DNA from: Nonlabens marinus S1-08
GTDB lineage: Bacteria > Bacteroidota > Bacteroidia > Flavobacteriales > Flavobacteriaceae
Reading direction: 5' to 3'
Assembly: GCF_000831385.1 (NCBI RefSeq)
Contig: NZ_AP014548.1
Span: forward strand, 1,178,001-1,242,000
Length of the DNA stretch: 64,000 nucleotides
Both the position numbers and the translations under genes were made by a program. This document shows, piece by piece, positions 35,671 through 43,753 of the stretch (positions within the stretch are counted from its first letter, which is position 1; every line of letters starts with the position of its first letter). Below the pieces are notes generated by a model. It searched no databases, was not told the origin of the DNA, and was given only the letters and a program-made list of their open reading frames with translations.

Positions 35671-36595
35671 TCTCGTCTTCTAAATCTACAGGCAAGATAA
35701 CTGATTTGCGTAAGGCTAGTTCCGCTGGTTGTACTAAATTTCTGATAATTTGTTCACCACTAGGATCCTCAATTAGAGCAACAAGGATATATTTACGGCC
35801 ATCTTCTCCCCATACCAAAATAGAGTCTGAATGCCAGTTTTTCCAAGATCCACTTTTTCTAAACAACCTTGCATTAGGTGCAATACGATCTAGCGTATTC
35901 ACAAACTTGTGGTGCAAAGATGGATTCTCCATGATATCTAACATTTCTTTACTACGTTGCTTATTGATCAATTGACCAGTAGCAAGTTGGTAGTAAAATT
36001 TAGCTACGGCATCAGTAGTAGCAGCATGACTCAATCCTTTGATAGGTTCTGGGTTTCTTTTTCCTTGTGCGGCATAACGTTTTCCTACCCACAAACCACC
36101 TACACCATCTTTATCATAAAATGGATTAGAGGGATCACACATTACATCTTCTATTTTTTGAAATCCTACACGGTCAATCATTCTAGTAGAGGCTGCGTTA
36201 TTTGACTTTGAAATCATCAACCACATATCATCTCTTACTTTAGGAGTATCTTTCAATTCCCCTTTTTCAATAGCATCCATAGCAGCATAAAGTACGGCAA
36301 TCTTAGGAAGACTTGCAGCGTACATCATATTGTTACCATTGATACTTGCGTATTTGATAGATTCTGCATCGTTTAAATCAACAAGACTAACGGACATGCG
36401 TTTTTGTTGAATTAGGTTTCTCCAGGTGGGATTTGCCATTAATTGCGCCCTAAGGTTCAATTGTAGGGTAGTGTTCTGGAAAGTTTTTACTTCTTTACTG
36501 TTGATGGCGAGGTTTACTAAAGCGTCATCGTCAGCTGCCGTTGCACTTAGGGTAGCGCTGGCAAAGAAGAACATCAATAAAATACGGTTTAACAT
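35642..36595 (-). CDS. Exported SxxK serine hydrolase, second of two
   Basis: A 317-residue protein with a signal peptide ending near residue 21 (LSATAADDD). Class A-type motifs: SLPK near residue 94, SNNAAS near residue 130 and KSGSW near residue 265. As in the plus-strand hydrolase of this locus, SDN is replaced by SNN. The C-terminal tail is acidic (DLEDENEVVV). It is the first gene of a minus-strand operon with the carrier-HEAT gene, whose start codon lies inside it. The pair mirrors the dikinase-hydrolase operon that converges on it. Beta-lactam hydrolysis cannot be excluded. Confidence 0.83.
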   Translation of the reverse strand: MLNRILLMFFFASATLSATAADDDALVNLAINSKEVKTFQNTTLQLNLRAQLMANPTWRNLIQQKRMSVSLVDLNDAESIKYASINGNNMMYAASLPKIAVLYAAMDAIEKGELKDTPKVRDDMWLMISKSNNAASTRMIDRVGFQKIEDVMCDPSNPFYDKDGVGGLWVGKRYAAQGKRNPEPIKGLSHAATTDAVAKFYYQLATGQLINKQRSKEMLDIMENPSLHHKFVNTLDRIAPNARLFRKSGSWKNWHSDSILVWGEDGRKYILVALIEDPSGEQIIRNLVQPAELALRKSVILPVDLEDENEVVVRQDT

Positions 36596-36747
36596 AAAGT
36601 GAATTTAGTTATTTCTGATTCGTACTATAAATTGCACAGACCGTGCCGAAGCTATTTAATGATAAGGGATTAACGTCTTAAAAACCAACATTTAACACTT
36701 TTCCATTATAATAACATTAACGATCCAGTCTTTTAACGATTCAACCT

Positions 36748-36755
36748 TACTTTTG
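36748..36755 (+). promoter_or_regulatory. -7 box of hemW
   Basis: A perfect TACTTTTG ends six bases before ATG 36762, predicting an almost leaderless transcript. Confidence 0.6.
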
Positions 36756-36761
36756 TTGCAC

Positions 36762-37898
36762 ATGAGTGGCATTTATATTCATATTCCTTTTTGCAAACAG
36801 GCCTGTCACTATTGTGATTTTCACTTTGTCACCTCTATGAAACACAAAAACAGGCTAGTAGCTGCGCTACAGCAAGAGTTGGTGTTGCGAAAAAAAGAAT
36901 CTGAACAAAATAAAATAGAGACGATTTATTTTGGTGGGGGAACTCCCAGCGTCCTAGAAAGCACTGCTATCGATGCTATCCTCGACACGATCTACACCCA
37001 TTATGAGGTAATTGATCTACCAGAAATCACATTAGAGGCAAATCCAGATGATTTGACACCTGAAAAGATTGAAGCTCTAGCTACAACTAAAATCAACAGA
37101 CTCAGTATAGGTGTTCAATCGTTCTTTGAGGAAGATCTCAAATTGATGAACAGGGCTCACAATGCTGCAGAGGCGATGAAATGTATTTCGCTTTCGCGAA
37201 AGCGATTCCCAAACATTTCTATTGATCTGATCTATGGAATTCCTGGGCTAACTGACGATCGCTGGAGGGAAAACCTGCGCATCGCATTAGAATTGGAAGT
37301 GCCACACATTTCGAGCTACGCACTCACGGTGGAAGATGATACCGCGTTAAAGTCATTTATTGAGAAAGGAATCATTGATGAGGTAGATGATGAGCAAGCA
37401 CAACGACAATTCAACATTTTACTGGATGTGATGCAGTTACACGCTTATGAAAATTATGAGTTTTCAAATTTTGGGAAAGCTGGATATTTTTCTAAAAACA
37501 ATACCGCATACTGGACTGGTAAGTCATATATAGGCATCGGTCCCAGCGCCCATAGTTTTGACGGCGAGCGACGCGCTTGGAATATCAACAATAATATCCA
37601 TTACATGAAAGCGATTGAAGCAAACACGCTACCGCAAGAAGTAGAGGAGTTGTCACTAGTAGATCGGTATAATGAGTACATTATGACTGGGTTACGTACC
37701 ATTTATGGGGTGTCTTTAAATTTTGTGGAATCTAAGTTTGGTGAAAATTTTAAAGTCTATTTGCTCAAGCAATCCCAGTCTTACCTCAAGGATCATTTAC
37801 TATATTTAGACGGCGATACCTTACTTGTAACGCGCAAAGGGAAATTCCTAAGTGACGGGATCGCCAGTGAACTATTCATGCTCAATTTAACTACATGA
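36762..37898 (+). CDS. hemW: Radical SAM protein HemW (coproporphyrinogen-III oxidase-like)
   Basis: A 378-residue radical SAM protein. ATG 36762 (MSGIYIHIPFCKQACHYCDFHF) carries the CxxxCxxC cluster motif at about residues 10-17. A TTG at 36753 lies in the -7 box and is rejected. FGGGTPSVLE and LSIGVQSFFEEDL are further family motifs, and the length equals that of HemW, a haem chaperone long annotated as oxygen-independent coproporphyrinogen oxidase. A palindrome copy encodes SLSRKRF at about residue 145. It overlaps the cyclase gene by ATGA. Confidence 0.93.
   Translation: MSGIYIHIPFCKQACHYCDFHFVTSMKHKNRLVAALQQELVLRKKESEQNKIETIYFGGGTPSVLESTAIDAILDTIYTHYEVIDLPEITLEANPDDLTPEKIEALATTKINRLSIGVQSFFEEDLKLMNRAHNAAEAMKCISLSRKRFPNISIDLIYGIPGLTDDRWRENLRIALELEVPHISSYALTVEDDTALKSFIEKGIIDEVDDEQAQRQFNILLDVMQLHAYENYEFSNFGKAGYFSKNNTAYWTGKSYIGIGPSAHSFDGERRAWNINNNIHYMKAIEANTLPQEVEELSLVDRYNEYIMTGLRTIYGVSLNFVESKFGENFKVYLLKQSQSYLKDHLLYLDGDTLLVTRKGKFLSDGIASELFMLNLTT
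37188..37205. repeat. Palindromic element copy, 18 bp, in hemW
   Basis: Perfect 18-bp palindrome in the LSRKR phase. Confidence 0.95.
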
Positions 37899-38719
37899 GA
37901 AAACACCTGAGTATTCTGGGGTTAGCGATTGCATTAATCGGTTGCCAGAATTCAACTGAAAAAGAAATAACACCCATGGTTTCAAATTCCACAATCGCTT
38001 TAAATGATGAATCCTATACAGTGGATCTATCGCAACCTATCGACATCAGTTTGGTGGTACAAAACAATGCAGGCGTGGGTGCATGGTACATTGACCAGCC
38101 TAAAATTACCCATGTTGAGGTGGATGGTTATGTAGGGAATGTGAAGTTAGGTGGCAGTACTAATTTCAACGATATTTTTTTCAACCCACACAGTCACGGG
38201 ACTCATACCGAATGCATCGGTCATATTACTGAGGAGTTTCATAGCGTCAACGACGCCTTGAAAAAGAGTTTTTTTACCGCTCAATTAATTACGGTAGATC
38301 CTCAAGAACGCGACGGTGATCGCGTGATCACAGCCGCTATGTTTGATAATTTAAAAGACGTCGAGGCGCTTATTATCCGGACGTTGCCTAATACGGACGA
38401 GAAAAAATCCAAAAACTACAGCAACACCAACCCGCCGTATTTGCTGGAAGAAGCTATGGTTCGCTTTCGCGAAAGCGGAATAAAACACGTTCTCATCGAC
38501 CTACCAAGTGTCGATAAAGAAAGAGATAATGGTGCACTGCTAGCACACAAAGCTTTTTGGGATTTTAACGGTAGACAACGGTTGAACGCTACCATTACAG
38601 AATTGATTTACGTTCCAACAGGAGTAGTAGATGGTACCTATATCCTTGACCTACAAGTTGCACCTATTGAAAACGACGCTGCGCCGTCACGCCCCATTCT
38701 TTATGGGATAAAATCCTAA
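37895..38719 (+). CDS. Cyclase family lipoprotein (kynurenine formamidase-like fold)
   Basis: A 274-residue putative lipoprotein with lipobox Cys at residue 17 (ALIGCQN). The metal-binding motif HSHGTHTECIGH, about residues 98-109, corresponds to the HxGTHxDxPxH of the cyclase/formamidase family; Glu replaces the usual Asp. Family members hydrolyse N-formylkynurenine or related amides, but a lipid-anchored version probably acts on something else. It is coupled to hemW. A palindrome copy encodes RFRESGI at about residue 190. Confidence 0.84.
   Translation: MRKHLSILGLAIALIGCQNSTEKEITPMVSNSTIALNDESYTVDLSQPIDISLVVQNNAGVGAWYIDQPKITHVEVDGYVGNVKLGGSTNFNDIFFNPHSHGTHTECIGHITEEFHSVNDALKKSFFTAQLITVDPQERDGDRVITAAMFDNLKDVEALIIRTLPNTDEKKSKNYSNTNPPYLLEEAMVRFRESGIKHVLIDLPSVDKERDNGALLAHKAFWDFNGRQRLNATITELIYVPTGVVDGTYILDLQVAPIENDAAPSRPILYGIKS
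38462..38477. repeat. Palindromic element copy, 16 bp, in cyclase gene
   Basis: Perfect 16-bp palindrome in the RFRES phase. Confidence 0.95.
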
Positions 38720-38724
38720 CTTTG
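38717..38724 (+). promoter_or_regulatory. -7 box of the DUF4230 gene
   Basis: TAACTTTG, a perfect TAnnTTTG, overlaps the cyclase stop codon and ends four bases before ATG 38729, again predicting leaderless translation. Confidence 0.5.
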
Positions 38725-38728
38725 TGAC

Positions 38729-39352
38729 ATGGAGTATTTATTCATAGGACTTGCGATAGGAGCAGTTGTTGCTTTTTTTCTATTTAGAGCTTTTGGAGGC
38801 AATTCAAAAGACAATCGCCAAGAACAAAGTGTCGTGTTGATGGAAAAAATACGCACTGTTTGCAAATTCATTACCGTTGAGGGCGACTTTGCTGAAATCT
38901 ACCATTATCAAAATGTCAAGGATAAAATTGCCAACTTCCTTTTAGGGAAGAAAAAAGCCATTATTCTTATCAATGCTAAAGCGCACATAGGATTCGATTT
39001 GACGAAAATCCGCATGGAGAGTGATACTGCAAACAAGATCATCCGCTTGACAGAATTTCCCCAACCTCAATTGATGAGCATTGAGACAGATTTTAATTAT
39101 TACGATAAAAGTGAGGGCTGGGCGAATTACTTTACTAGCGATGATTTAACTGAAGTCACTCGCAATGCTAAACAACACATTGTAGATAAAGTGCCAGAAA
39201 GTGGGCTTATGGAGCAAGCTCGCAAGGAAGCCTTAAACACCATTCAGCTCATGGAAGGCCTAGCGGAAACCATAGGATGGAAACTTGATTATACCGCACT
39301 GATTCTAGACAAGGCAATGGATACCAAAAAATTGCCCAGCGATGCAAGTTGA
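38729..39352 (+). CDS. DUF4230 family membrane-anchored protein
   Basis: A 207-residue protein with one N-terminal membrane helix (about residues 3-21), then a predicted alpha/beta domain. VCKFITVEGDFAEIYHY and KKAIILINAKAHIGFDLTKI fit DUF4230, whose function is unknown. The 3' end overlaps the MmcQ-type gene by 11 bases, and the MutS-type gene follows, so the three probably form one transcript. Confidence 0.85.
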   Translation: MEYLFIGLAIGAVVAFFLFRAFGGNSKDNRQEQSVVLMEKIRTVCKFITVEGDFAEIYHYQNVKDKIANFLLGKKKAIILINAKAHIGFDLTKIRMESDTANKIIRLTEFPQPQLMSIETDFNYYDKSEGWANYFTSDDLTEVTRNAKQHIVDKVPESGLMEQARKEALNTIQLMEGLAETIGWKLDYTALILDKAMDTKKLPSDAS

Positions 39353-39716
39353 TCAACTGCAAGCCTATTGCCTTTCTAAAAAAGGAACTACTGAAGAAAT
39401 GCCGTTTGACAATGAAACCCTAGTCTTCAAAGTCATGGGCAAAATGTTTATGCTATTAGGGTTGGAACGCTGGGAACGAGGTGAGCCTAGCATTAATGTC
39501 AAATGCGACCCTCAAAAAGCAATAGAATTACGAGAAGAATACGACGGTACCGTTACTGGCGCCTGGCATATGAGTAAAACCCATTGGAATACCATCCATT
39601 TGCATCAGCAAATGTCTGATGCTGTTGTTTTAGAATGGATCGACCACAGCTATGATCTTGTGGTTTCTGGTTTGACTAAAAAAGTTCAAGCCCAATTAAA
39701 AGACCTACCCAATTGA
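39342..39716 (+). CDS. MmcQ/YjbR family protein
   Basis: A 124-residue protein of the MmcQ/YjbR (CyaY-like fold) family. LQAYCLSKKGTTEEMPFDNETLVFKVMGKMF is the N-terminal signature and SYDLVVSGLTKK the C-terminal one. Members are thought to bind DNA nonspecifically, but the role is not established. It overlaps the upstream gene by 11 bases, and its TGA overlaps the TTG start of the MutS-type gene. Confidence 0.9.
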   Translation: MQVDQLQAYCLSKKGTTEEMPFDNETLVFKVMGKMFMLLGLERWERGEPSINVKCDPQKAIELREEYDGTVTGAWHMSKTHWNTIHLHQQMSDAVVLEWIDHSYDLVVSGLTKKVQAQLKDLPN

Positions 39717-41482
39717 AAGAAGTATTATCCATATATGAAGCGCGAATAGAGATGTTTTCGCTTTCGCGAAAGCGATACAACCACCAGTTACGCATCTCTG
39801 GAATTATTAGATTACTAGCATTTCTAGCAACTATCGCAGGAATTTATTTTTTCTGGAATTCTTGGCAAGCCGCGGTGGCAATTGCCATTGCGGGAATAGC
39901 CACATTTCTTATTCTAGTGGCCCGGCATGAGAATTTGAAACAAAAGCGCAACTATTATGAGGAGCTGCTGCGCATCAATGAACAAGAGATTGCCGTGGGC
40001 AATGGAGATTATGAAGACATGCCAGCAGGCAATGAGTTTGAGGAAGATGATCATGATTACAGTCGAGATATTGACCTTTTTGGGATCGGGTCTTTTTTTC
40101 AGTACTTAAATCGCACAGCACTCAAAGAAGGTAGACAGCAGTTGGCCAGCCATCTTACCGCTAATAAAATTATTGGAATTACAGCACGTCAAGAAGCCAT
40201 AGCTGAACTAGGCAAGATGCTGGATTTTAGGCAAGAGTATGAAGCGACTGCCAGACTGCTAGAGAATAACACAAGACCTACAGTCATTGTAGATTGGATC
40301 AAATCGTATAAGCCGTTTGTTCCATATATCTATTCATGGCTGTGTTATTTGCAGTTTGCTTTTTCTTTAATTACTGCTGTGTTGTATGGTATGGATGTGA
40401 TTGGTGGTTATTGGCTCGCAGGCGTCTTTTTCATTGGGTTACTGATTTCTGGGAGGTACGTTAAGCAATTGCTGATACTTCACAATTACATATCAGAATT
40501 AGAAGGGTTTTTTATCCAGTACGGTAAGCTTTTAGAGTTAATAGAAAAAACAGATTTTAAAGGAGTCGTTCTTCAAGGCTTGAAAGATCAAGTGATTACT
40601 ACAGGAAGAACGGCCTCTGGCCGTTTGCAGGATCTGGGAAAAGCTATAGTAAGACTGGATCAAGGTAGCAACATGCTGATGGGAATATTCGTAAACGCAT
40701 TCGGTTTGTGGAATTTGAAACAAACACATTCCATCGAAGTCTGGCTGAAAGAAAATAAGGAGTTCATCGCCCCATGGCTGGAAGCGGTTGCGCAAATTGA
40801 TGCCATGAATTCGCTAGGTAATTTTGCTTATAATCACCCCAATTACAGTTACCCTGAAATTAAAGAGGGCGATTTTCAATTAAAGGCGGCTCAAGTCATA
40901 CATCCACTATTAGATCCTGGAAAAGCCGTAGGGAATACTATAGATATTCATACAGGAGAATTTTTCATCATTACAGGAGCAAACATGGCGGGTAAGAGCA
41001 CCTTCTTACGAACTATTTCTATGTCTATAGTGATGGCAAATGTAGGTTTGCCCATCTGGGCGGAATCTATGGACTATGCGCCCATCAAATTAATCACGAG
41101 TATGCGCACCAGTGATAGTTTAAAAGATGATGAATCCTATTTTTTCAGTGAACTCAAGCGACTTAAGTTTATCGTGGATAAAATGGAACGAGAAAAATAC
41201 TTTATCGTGCTTGATGAAATTCTCAAAGGAACGAACAGCGTCGATAAAGCCAGCGGCTCTAGAAAGCTTATTGAAAAACTAACCCGGAAAAATGCTACCG
41301 GAATCATCGCCACTCACGACTTAAGCCTTACAGAGGTGGCTAATGAACATGAGCATATCTCTAACTACTATTTTGACGCACAAATCATCAATGATGAGTT
41401 GTTCTTTGACTACACTTTTAAGACAGGTGTGGCTACTAACATGAATGCGAGCTTCTTATTGAAGAAAATGGGGATTGTTTAA
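39713..41482 (+). CDS. Membrane-anchored MutS-family ATPase
   Basis: A 589-residue protein. The first 90 residues hold two hydrophobic segments (about residues 31-47 and 50-67) and another pair lies near residues 205-245, so it is probably membrane-bound. The C-terminal part (about residues 390-580) is the MutS ATPase domain: Walker A GANMAGKSTFLRT, signature SLKDDESYFFSELKRL and Walker B FIVLDEILKGTNSVDK. The mismatch-recognition and connector domains are missing, so it is not the repair MutS; the function is unknown. The start is TTG 39713 overlapping TGA. A palindrome copy encodes FSLSRKRYN at residues 15-23. Confidence 0.87.
   Translation: MKEVLSIYEARIEMFSLSRKRYNHQLRISGIIRLLAFLATIAGIYFFWNSWQAAVAIAIAGIATFLILVARHENLKQKRNYYEELLRINEQEIAVGNGDYEDMPAGNEFEEDDHDYSRDIDLFGIGSFFQYLNRTALKEGRQQLASHLTANKIIGITARQEAIAELGKMLDFRQEYEATARLLENNTRPTVIVDWIKSYKPFVPYIYSWLCYLQFAFSLITAVLYGMDVIGGYWLAGVFFIGLLISGRYVKQLLILHNYISELEGFFIQYGKLLELIEKTDFKGVVLQGLKDQVITTGRTASGRLQDLGKAIVRLDQGSNMLMGIFVNAFGLWNLKQTHSIEVWLKENKEFIAPWLEAVAQIDAMNSLGNFAYNHPNYSYPEIKEGDFQLKAAQVIHPLLDPGKAVGNTIDIHTGEFFIITGANMAGKSTFLRTISMSIVMANVGLPIWAESMDYAPIKLITSMRTSDSLKDDESYFFSELKRLKFIVDKMEREKYFIVLDEILKGTNSVDKASGSRKLIEKLTRKNATGIIATHDLSLTEVANEHEHISNYYFDAQIINDELFFDYTFKTGVATNMNASFLLKKMGIV
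39758..39775. repeat. Palindromic element copy, 18 bp, in MutS-family gene
   Basis: Perfect 18-bp palindrome in the LSRKR phase near the N-terminus. Confidence 0.95.
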
Positions 41483-42831
41483 ATCAATTTACCCAGTTTT
41501 TCAAAGTCTAACCCACCGTAATTACCGCTACTCATTAAAAGCAAAACAGAGTGTGCAAGTTTTTGCTTGTACAACCAGGTTTTAAATTCTGTAGGATCTG
41601 TCATCACGATAAGGTCATCATTTTTAAAAGCATCTTTGATTTGATCTTTAGACACTGGATCAAGGCCTTTTAATTCTACGGCGTCTGGGCTGTAAAATAC
41701 CACGGCAACATCAGCTGCATCTAGGGTATTTGAATATTCCTTTAAAAATTCTGGATTAAGGCTGGAATAGGTGTGAAGCTCAAGGCAAGCGATGATTTTA
41801 CGTTCGCTGTATTGATTACTAACGGCATTAGTGGTGGCTTCCACCTTGCTGGGAGAATGAGCAAAATCTTTATAGATTACGCTTTTGTGATTTTCAGCAA
41901 TTTTTTCTAAGCGCTTAGAAGCTCCTTTAAAGGTGCCAATGGCCTCATAAAAATCGTCCTCATCAATACCCATGTGTTGGCAAATCCATTTGGCTCCAGC
42001 CATATTACTCAAATTATGCTTCCCGAATATCTCAATAGGCATATCGCCTTCAGGTGTTTCTAGGTAGGTTTTCCCATTATCTATAGTGTGCTCTGGAACG
42101 CTGTAGCCGTGTTTACGCGTTGGTTTTGTGCTCGCCTCTGCAATGCGTTTGACTTCTGGATCTTCTTCATTGTAAACGAGGATACTGCCGTTTTTCATAA
42201 GTTCCACAAACTCTTCAAATTGCTCTACGTAATTTTGATAGTCTGGAAAAACGTTGATGTGATCCCATGCAATTCCTGATATAAGCGCGATGTTAGGCTG
42301 GTATAAGTGAAATTTAGGACGTCGATCTATAGGGCTTGACAAATATTCATCACCTTCTAAAACGATAAATTCATTCTCATCTGTCAAATGCACCATGGTA
42401 TCAAAACCAGCAAGTTGAGCGCCTACCATATAATCTACCTTGCGGTTGTGGTAGTGCATCACATGCAAAATCATTGAGGTAATTGTGGTTTTACCATGAG
42501 AACCACCTATAACAACTCTAGTTTTATTTTTAGATTGCTCAAAAAGGTATTCAGGATAACTGTAAATCTTTAAGCCTAATTCTTGGGCTTTAAGCAATTC
42601 TGGATTGTCTTCTTTGGCGTGCATTCCTAGGATAACAGCATCAAGATCTTCCGTGATTTTTTCAGGAAACCATCCCATTTTTTTAGGGAGTAATTTCTTC
42701 TTCTCTAGACGGGTTTTGCTAGGTTCAAAAATGGCATCATCGCTACCAAAAACCTGATAACCTTTGTATTGTAAAGCAAGAGCAAGATTGTGCATGGCGC
42801 TGCCGCCTATCGCGATAAAGTGTACGCGCAT
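41479..42831 (-). CDS. mpl: UDP-N-acetylmuramate:murein-tripeptide ligase (Mpl)
   Basis: A 450-residue Mur ligase that reattaches recycled tripeptide to UDP-MurNAc in cell-wall recycling. ATG 42831 (MRVHFIAIGGSAMHNLALALQ) is chosen because IAIGGSAMHNLA is the conserved Mpl N-terminus; the frame to 42873 is an extension. The ATP loop VIGGSHGKTTITSMIL is at about residue 107, VLEGDEYLSSPID at about residue 160, and DFAHSPSKVEAT at about residue 325. The last four bases overlap the convergent MutS-type gene. Mpl is classed with cytoplasmic peptidoglycan recycling. Confidence 0.92.
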   Translation of the reverse strand: MRVHFIAIGGSAMHNLALALQYKGYQVFGSDDAIFEPSKTRLEKKKLLPKKMGWFPEKITEDLDAVILGMHAKEDNPELLKAQELGLKIYSYPEYLFEQSKNKTRVVIGGSHGKTTITSMILHVMHYHNRKVDYMVGAQLAGFDTMVHLTDENEFIVLEGDEYLSSPIDRRPKFHLYQPNIALISGIAWDHINVFPDYQNYVEQFEEFVELMKNGSILVYNEEDPEVKRIAEASTKPTRKHGYSVPEHTIDNGKTYLETPEGDMPIEIFGKHNLSNMAGAKWICQHMGIDEDDFYEAIGTFKGASKRLEKIAENHKSVIYKDFAHSPSKVEATTNAVSNQYSERKIIACLELHTYSSLNPEFLKEYSNTLDAADVAVVFYSPDAVELKGLDPVSKDQIKDAFKNDDLIVMTDPTEFKTWLYKQKLAHSVLLLMSSGNYGGLDFEKLGKLI

Positions 42832-42902
42832 AAAATGGAATTTGCCGTTAAAAATAAGATATTCACGGCTCAACTTACTTTTTAAAGGAAAGAGAAATAC
42901 CT

Positions 42903-43640
42903 CTAGGAATCTAGCTTTTTCAGCTCTGCTAGCAATTTTGGATCCTTATTGACCTTATAAGCATCTTTTAGGATACGCACTGCATCTGCCTCACGATCCA
43001 TTTTAGTAGCATAAAGGTTTGCCAGTTTCAAATAAGTGGTAGTGGAACCACCCACCTTTATCGCCTTTTTATAGGCAGACTCGGCATCTTGATATTCCTT
43101 GTCGTATTCTTCAATGTATCCAGTAGCGAGGTATCCATCTACAGGAGAAATTCTTTGCAACTGCCCAGCATAATCCCGTGCAGTAGAAAGTGAACCGCCT
43201 ATAATTCCTGGCAATTCAGTGTACAATTGAACTAATGCATGGCGTACTTCAATATGTTTTGAGTCTAACTCGGCTGCTTTTTTAAGGTGGAATTTGACAT
43301 CATCCAGCAAGCCTAGAGCTTTAAACTTAGAGGTGTTTTTTGCCCACATTCCCATAGCGCCGCCATAGAAAAAATGATAATCTGCATTTTGCTCATCAGT
43401 CTTCAAGAGTCTTTTGTATACTGCAGTAGCTTCTTCAAAGGCCTCTAACTTCCCATAGGTCTGTCCTGTAGCGCGCAATAATTTTGGGTTATTAGCATCG
43501 GCTTGCAACAACTCTTTGTAAATGGGTATGGCTGCTTTGTAATTGCCTTGTTGGTAGAGTTGTTCCGCTTTCGCGAAAGCGGACTGCGCATTCACTCCAC
43601 TACAAATAATAAGAGCAAGAATCAGTATTAATTTTTTCAT
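42903..43640 (-). CDS. Exported tetratricopeptide-repeat protein
   Basis: A 245-residue protein with a signal peptide (residues 1-18, ending GVNAQ). About five TPR-like helical hairpins follow, for example AEQLYQQGNYKAAIPIYKEL, PKLLRATGQTYGKLEAFEEA and YLATGYIEEYDKEYQDAESA. The first repeat is partly written by a palindrome copy that encodes SAFAKAEQ right after the signal cleavage site. The function is unknown; TPRs imply protein binding in the periplasm. A -7 box lies four bases upstream of the ATG. Confidence 0.85.
   Translation of the reverse strand: MKKLILILALIICSGVNAQSAFAKAEQLYQQGNYKAAIPIYKELLQADANNPKLLRATGQTYGKLEAFEEATAVYKRLLKTDEQNADYHFFYGGAMGMWAKNTSKFKALGLLDDVKFHLKKAAELDSKHIEVRHALVQLYTELPGIIGGSLSTARDYAGQLQRISPVDGYLATGYIEEYDKEYQDAESAYKKAIKVGGSTTTYLKLANLYATKMDREADAVRILKDAYKVNKDPKLLAELKKLDS
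43565..43582. repeat. Palindromic element copy, 18 bp, in TPR gene
   Basis: A perfect 18-bp palindrome with CCG/CGG ends, in the AFAKA phase, at the mature N-terminus of the exported protein. Confidence 0.95.
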
Positions 43641-43644
43641 GGGA

Positions 43645-43652
43645 CAAAAATA
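43645..43652 (-). promoter_or_regulatory. -7 box of the TPR gene
   Basis: TATTTTTG on the minus strand ends four bases before ATG 43640, predicting a leaderless transcript. Confidence 0.6.
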
Positions 43653-43753
43653 TCAAAAAGTAGACCATGGATTCTCGGTATAACAATTGAAGTGGTTTTA
43701 AATTGAAACTATATCCTAGAAATTTGGGTACATTTAAATCATAGCACCCCATT

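Noticed and set aside
35642..36595. Acquired beta-lactamase resistance gene
   Set aside because: SxxK and KSG are present, but the SDN loop and ExxLN are not. Its composition matches its neighbours, and no mobile element is near.
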